From Bifidobacterium breve (lineage in GTDB: Bacteria; Bacteroidota; Bacteroidia; Cytophagales; UBA9547), in NCBI GenBank assembly GCA_943325655.2, contig CALPQG020000112.1:1-7537 (forward strand): DNA of 7,537 nt, written 5' to 3'. The stretch's first letter is position 1; the number at the start of each line of letters is the position of its first letter. Below are positions 6,280 to 7,537 of the stretch, in pieces. The notes beneath the pieces were generated by a model. The model saw nothing but the letters and a program-made list of their open reading frames with translations. It was not told the origin of the DNA and did no database searches. The position numbers and the translations under genes were made by a program.

Positions 6280-7065
6280 ATGATACTTCACTACAACGGC
6301 ACATATTTACAGGAAAATGAATTTAACGTAGGTATTCAAGACCGCGCATTTCAATATGGAGATGGATTGTTTGAAACCTTGGTAGTTAGAAACGGTAAAA
6401 TCAAATTTTTAGCTTCACACCTTGAACGCCTAAAATCAGGTGCCAAAGCGATGGAACTTTCTGTTCCTGAATCATTCACCAAAGAAAGTTTAGAAACCAG
6501 CATTTTTGAGTTAATACTACAAAACAAACTTCAGGACAACATCAGGATTAAACTTTTGGTTTGGAGAAAAGAAGGCGGTTTATATACCCCTGATAGCAAC
6601 GAAATCAATTACCTGATAAAAGTCTCCCCATTAACCACAGCAGCAGCATATCCCATCAAATCATGGAGGTGTTACCACCAGTTTAGGTTAACCGAAACGT
6701 TGGTTTCAGCCTTTAAAACCATGAATGCATTGCCCTATGTATTGGCAAGTAATTATAAAAAACAACACAAATTGGACGAAGTTGTTTTGTTAGACCAGGA
6801 AGGAAATGTGGCAGAAGCAAGTGCTTCAAATTTATTTTGGATTCAAAACAATGACTTGTTTACTCCGGCTTTAAAAACAGGTTGTAAGAAAGGAATTATC
6901 AGGTCACAAATTAAAAAATTGGCTCCTGAGTATGGCTACTCCTGGAATGAAGTTTTGCTAAATGACATCACCACACTACAGAACTCCGACCATATTTTTG
7001 TGGCCAATGTTTGCGGGGCAGGGGTAATTAAAGGAGATTTCCCTTTTGGAGAATTGTATGTGTAA
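6280..7065 (+). CDS. pabC: Aminotransferase class IV, probable 4-amino-4-deoxychorismate lyase
   Basis: This is a fold-type IV PLP enzyme of 261 residues, close to E. coli PabC in length. PabC splits 4-amino-4-deoxychorismate into p-aminobenzoate and pyruvate for folate synthesis. Visible features: DRAFQYGDGLFET (21-33), the family opening motif; LASHLERL (44-51); and the probable PLP lysine K146 in FKTMNALPYVLAS, aligned with KHLNRLEQVL of E. coli PabC. E179 follows in VAEASASNLFW, the ExxxxNLFW segment that PabC shares with other class IV enzymes. TGCKKGIIRSQI is the phosphate-binding GxxR region. D-amino-acid or branched-chain aminotransferase cannot be excluded, because the class shares these motifs and no other folate gene is nearby. 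The ATG at 6280 follows an A-rich leader typical of the phylum. The gene is monocistronic, ending at a terminator. Confidence 0.85.
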   Translation: MILHYNGTYLQENEFNVGIQDRAFQYGDGLFETLVVRNGKIKFLASHLERLKSGAKAMELSVPESFTKESLETSIFELILQNKLQDNIRIKLLVWRKEGGLYTPDSNEINYLIKVSPLTTAAAYPIKSWRCYHQFRLTETLVSAFKTMNALPYVLASNYKKQHKLDEVVLLDQEGNVAEASASNLFWIQNNDLFTPALKTGCKKGIIRSQIKKLAPEYGYSWNEVLLNDITTLQNSDHIFVANVCGAGVIKGDFPFGELYV

Positions 7066-7073
7066 TACTTTTT

Positions 7074-7101
7074 TGTGAGATGTGAAATGTGAGAAGTGAG
7101 T
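7074..7101. repeat. Four-unit 7-base tandem repeat (TGTGAGA type)
   Basis: TGTGAGA (7074-7080), TGTGAAA (7081-7087), TGTGAGA (7088-7094) and AGTGAGT (7095-7101) run in exact 7-base steps, starting 9 bases after the PabC-like stop codon. The unit length equals that of the GTAC arrays near 4268-4353, but the sequence differs. A GGTATAAA direct repeat (7104-7111, 7124-7131) follows. Function unknown; four degenerate units is a modest signal. Confidence 0.6.
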
Positions 7102-7129
7102 TGGGTATAAATTATTTATTATAGGTATA

Positions 7130-7181
7130 AAAAAAGCATTTCAATTATTCGAAAACTGTAGAATAATTGAAATGCTTTTTT
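7130..7181. terminator. Bidirectional rho-independent terminator
   Basis: A perfect 21-bp inverted repeat (7130-7150 with 7161-7181) surrounds a 10-base loop. The arms carry A6 at one end and T6 at the other (AAAAAAGCATTTC...GAAATGCTTTTTT), so a T-run follows the stem on either strand. It lies between two converging genes and fits as the shared terminator of the PabC-like gene and the lipoamide dehydrogenase gene. Confidence 0.93.
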
Positions 7182-7209
7182 ATTAAATCAGGCAATTAAA
7201 CCTATTGTT

Positions 7210-7537
7210 TTATAAATGTATTACTTCACCATACGCCTCCGCAGCAGCTTCCATAATGGCTTCAGACATGGTTGGATGTGGATGTACCGCTTTAATGATT
7301 TCATGTCCAGTAGTCTCCAATTTACGGGCAACTACAATTTCAGCAATCATTTCAGTTACGTTAGCACCAATCATGTGTGCACCCAATAACTCACCATACT
7401 TCGCATCAAAAATCAATTTCACAAATCCATCTTTTGCTCCAGCAGCACTTGCTTTTCCTGAAGCAGAGAATGGGAATTTACCAACTTTGATATCGTATCC
7501 AGCTTCCTTCGCTGCTTTTTCTGTCATTCCAACAGAG
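7210..7537 (-). CDS. lpdA: Dihydrolipoyl dehydrogenase (E3), C-terminal part
   Basis: This is the flavoprotein that reoxidises dihydrolipoamide in pyruvate, 2-oxoglutarate and branched-chain 2-oxoacid dehydrogenase complexes and the glycine cleavage system. Only the last 108 residues are visible. The frame continues past the right edge (SVG before MTEKAAKEAG, matching the family's ASVGxTE), so the ATG at 7527 is an internal Met. The fragment is the interface/dimerisation domain: FPFSASGKASAAG, FVKLIFDAKYGELLGAHMIG and AEIVVARKLETTGHEIIKAVHPHPTMSEAIMEAA. In HPHPTMSE the second His and the Glu are the active-site base pair of the partner subunit (visible residues 87 and 92). The FAD and NAD domains and the redox disulfide lie outside. 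The enzyme uses its own copy of terminator sequence on the shared hairpin at 7130-7181. Confidence 0.95.
   Translation of the reverse strand, partial: SVGMTEKAAKEAGYDIKVGKFPFSASGKASAAGAKDGFVKLIFDAKYGELLGAHMIGANVTEMIAEIVVARKLETTGHEIIKAVHPHPTMSEAIMEAAAEAYGEVIHL

Noticed and set aside
1..7537. Defence system, prophage, IS element or CRISPR array
   Set aside because: All sizeable frames are housekeeping or glycoside-hydrolase genes; no transposase, integrase, nuclease or spacer-repeat pattern was seen.

Overview
The window looks like chromosomal DNA of a Bacteroidota bacterium, perhaps of the Chitinophagales/Sphingobacteriia/Flavobacteriia type. Supporting signs are the AT-rich composition, A-rich stretches instead of Shine-Dalgarno sequences before start codons, TAnnTTTG-type -7 motifs, the Bacteroidota flavour of the GpsA and HslU proteins, and intergenic heptad and ATC-phased inverted repeats of a kind I associate with this phylum. 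The exact genus cannot be read from the sequence.

Layout: (1) 2-1924, plus strand: most of a GH20 beta-N-acetylhexosaminidase (chitobiase-like) whose 5' end lies outside the window. It ends at a strong hairpin terminator. (2) 1925-2869: a 945-base stretch without a convincing gene. It contains a GC-richer imperfect inverted-repeat element (about 2199-2383) and then a very AT-rich part with one perfect and one near-perfect DnaA-box-like site. (3) 6082-2870, minus strand: sdaAB (L-serine ammonia-lyase beta subunit), gpsA (glycerol-3-phosphate dehydrogenase) and hslU (ATPase of the HslUV protease). The gap between sdaAB and gpsA is 16 bases, so those two are probably co-transcribed. The 89 bases between gpsA and hslU are filled by two facing arrays of 7-base GTAC repeats. 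(4) 6083-6279: a divergent promoter region. (5) 6280-7065, plus strand: a PabC-like fold-type IV PLP enzyme. (6) 7066-7209: a second, unrelated 7-base repeat run and a perfect 21-bp bidirectional terminator. (7) 7210 to the right edge, minus strand: the C-terminal end of dihydrolipoyl dehydrogenase.

The genes are mostly housekeeping and do not form one pathway: chitin/peptidoglycan sugar release (GH20), protein quality control (HslU), phospholipid precursor synthesis (GpsA), serine catabolism (SdaAB), folate precursor synthesis (PabC-like) and 2-oxoacid dehydrogenase complexes (Lpd). Partners often found nearby (hslV, sdaAA) are not in the window. I found no defence system, prophage, IS transposase, CRISPR array, tRNA or rRNA. 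The points most worth a second look are non-coding: the 185-base inverted-repeat element, the two separate heptad arrays, and the DnaA-box-bearing AT-rich region.
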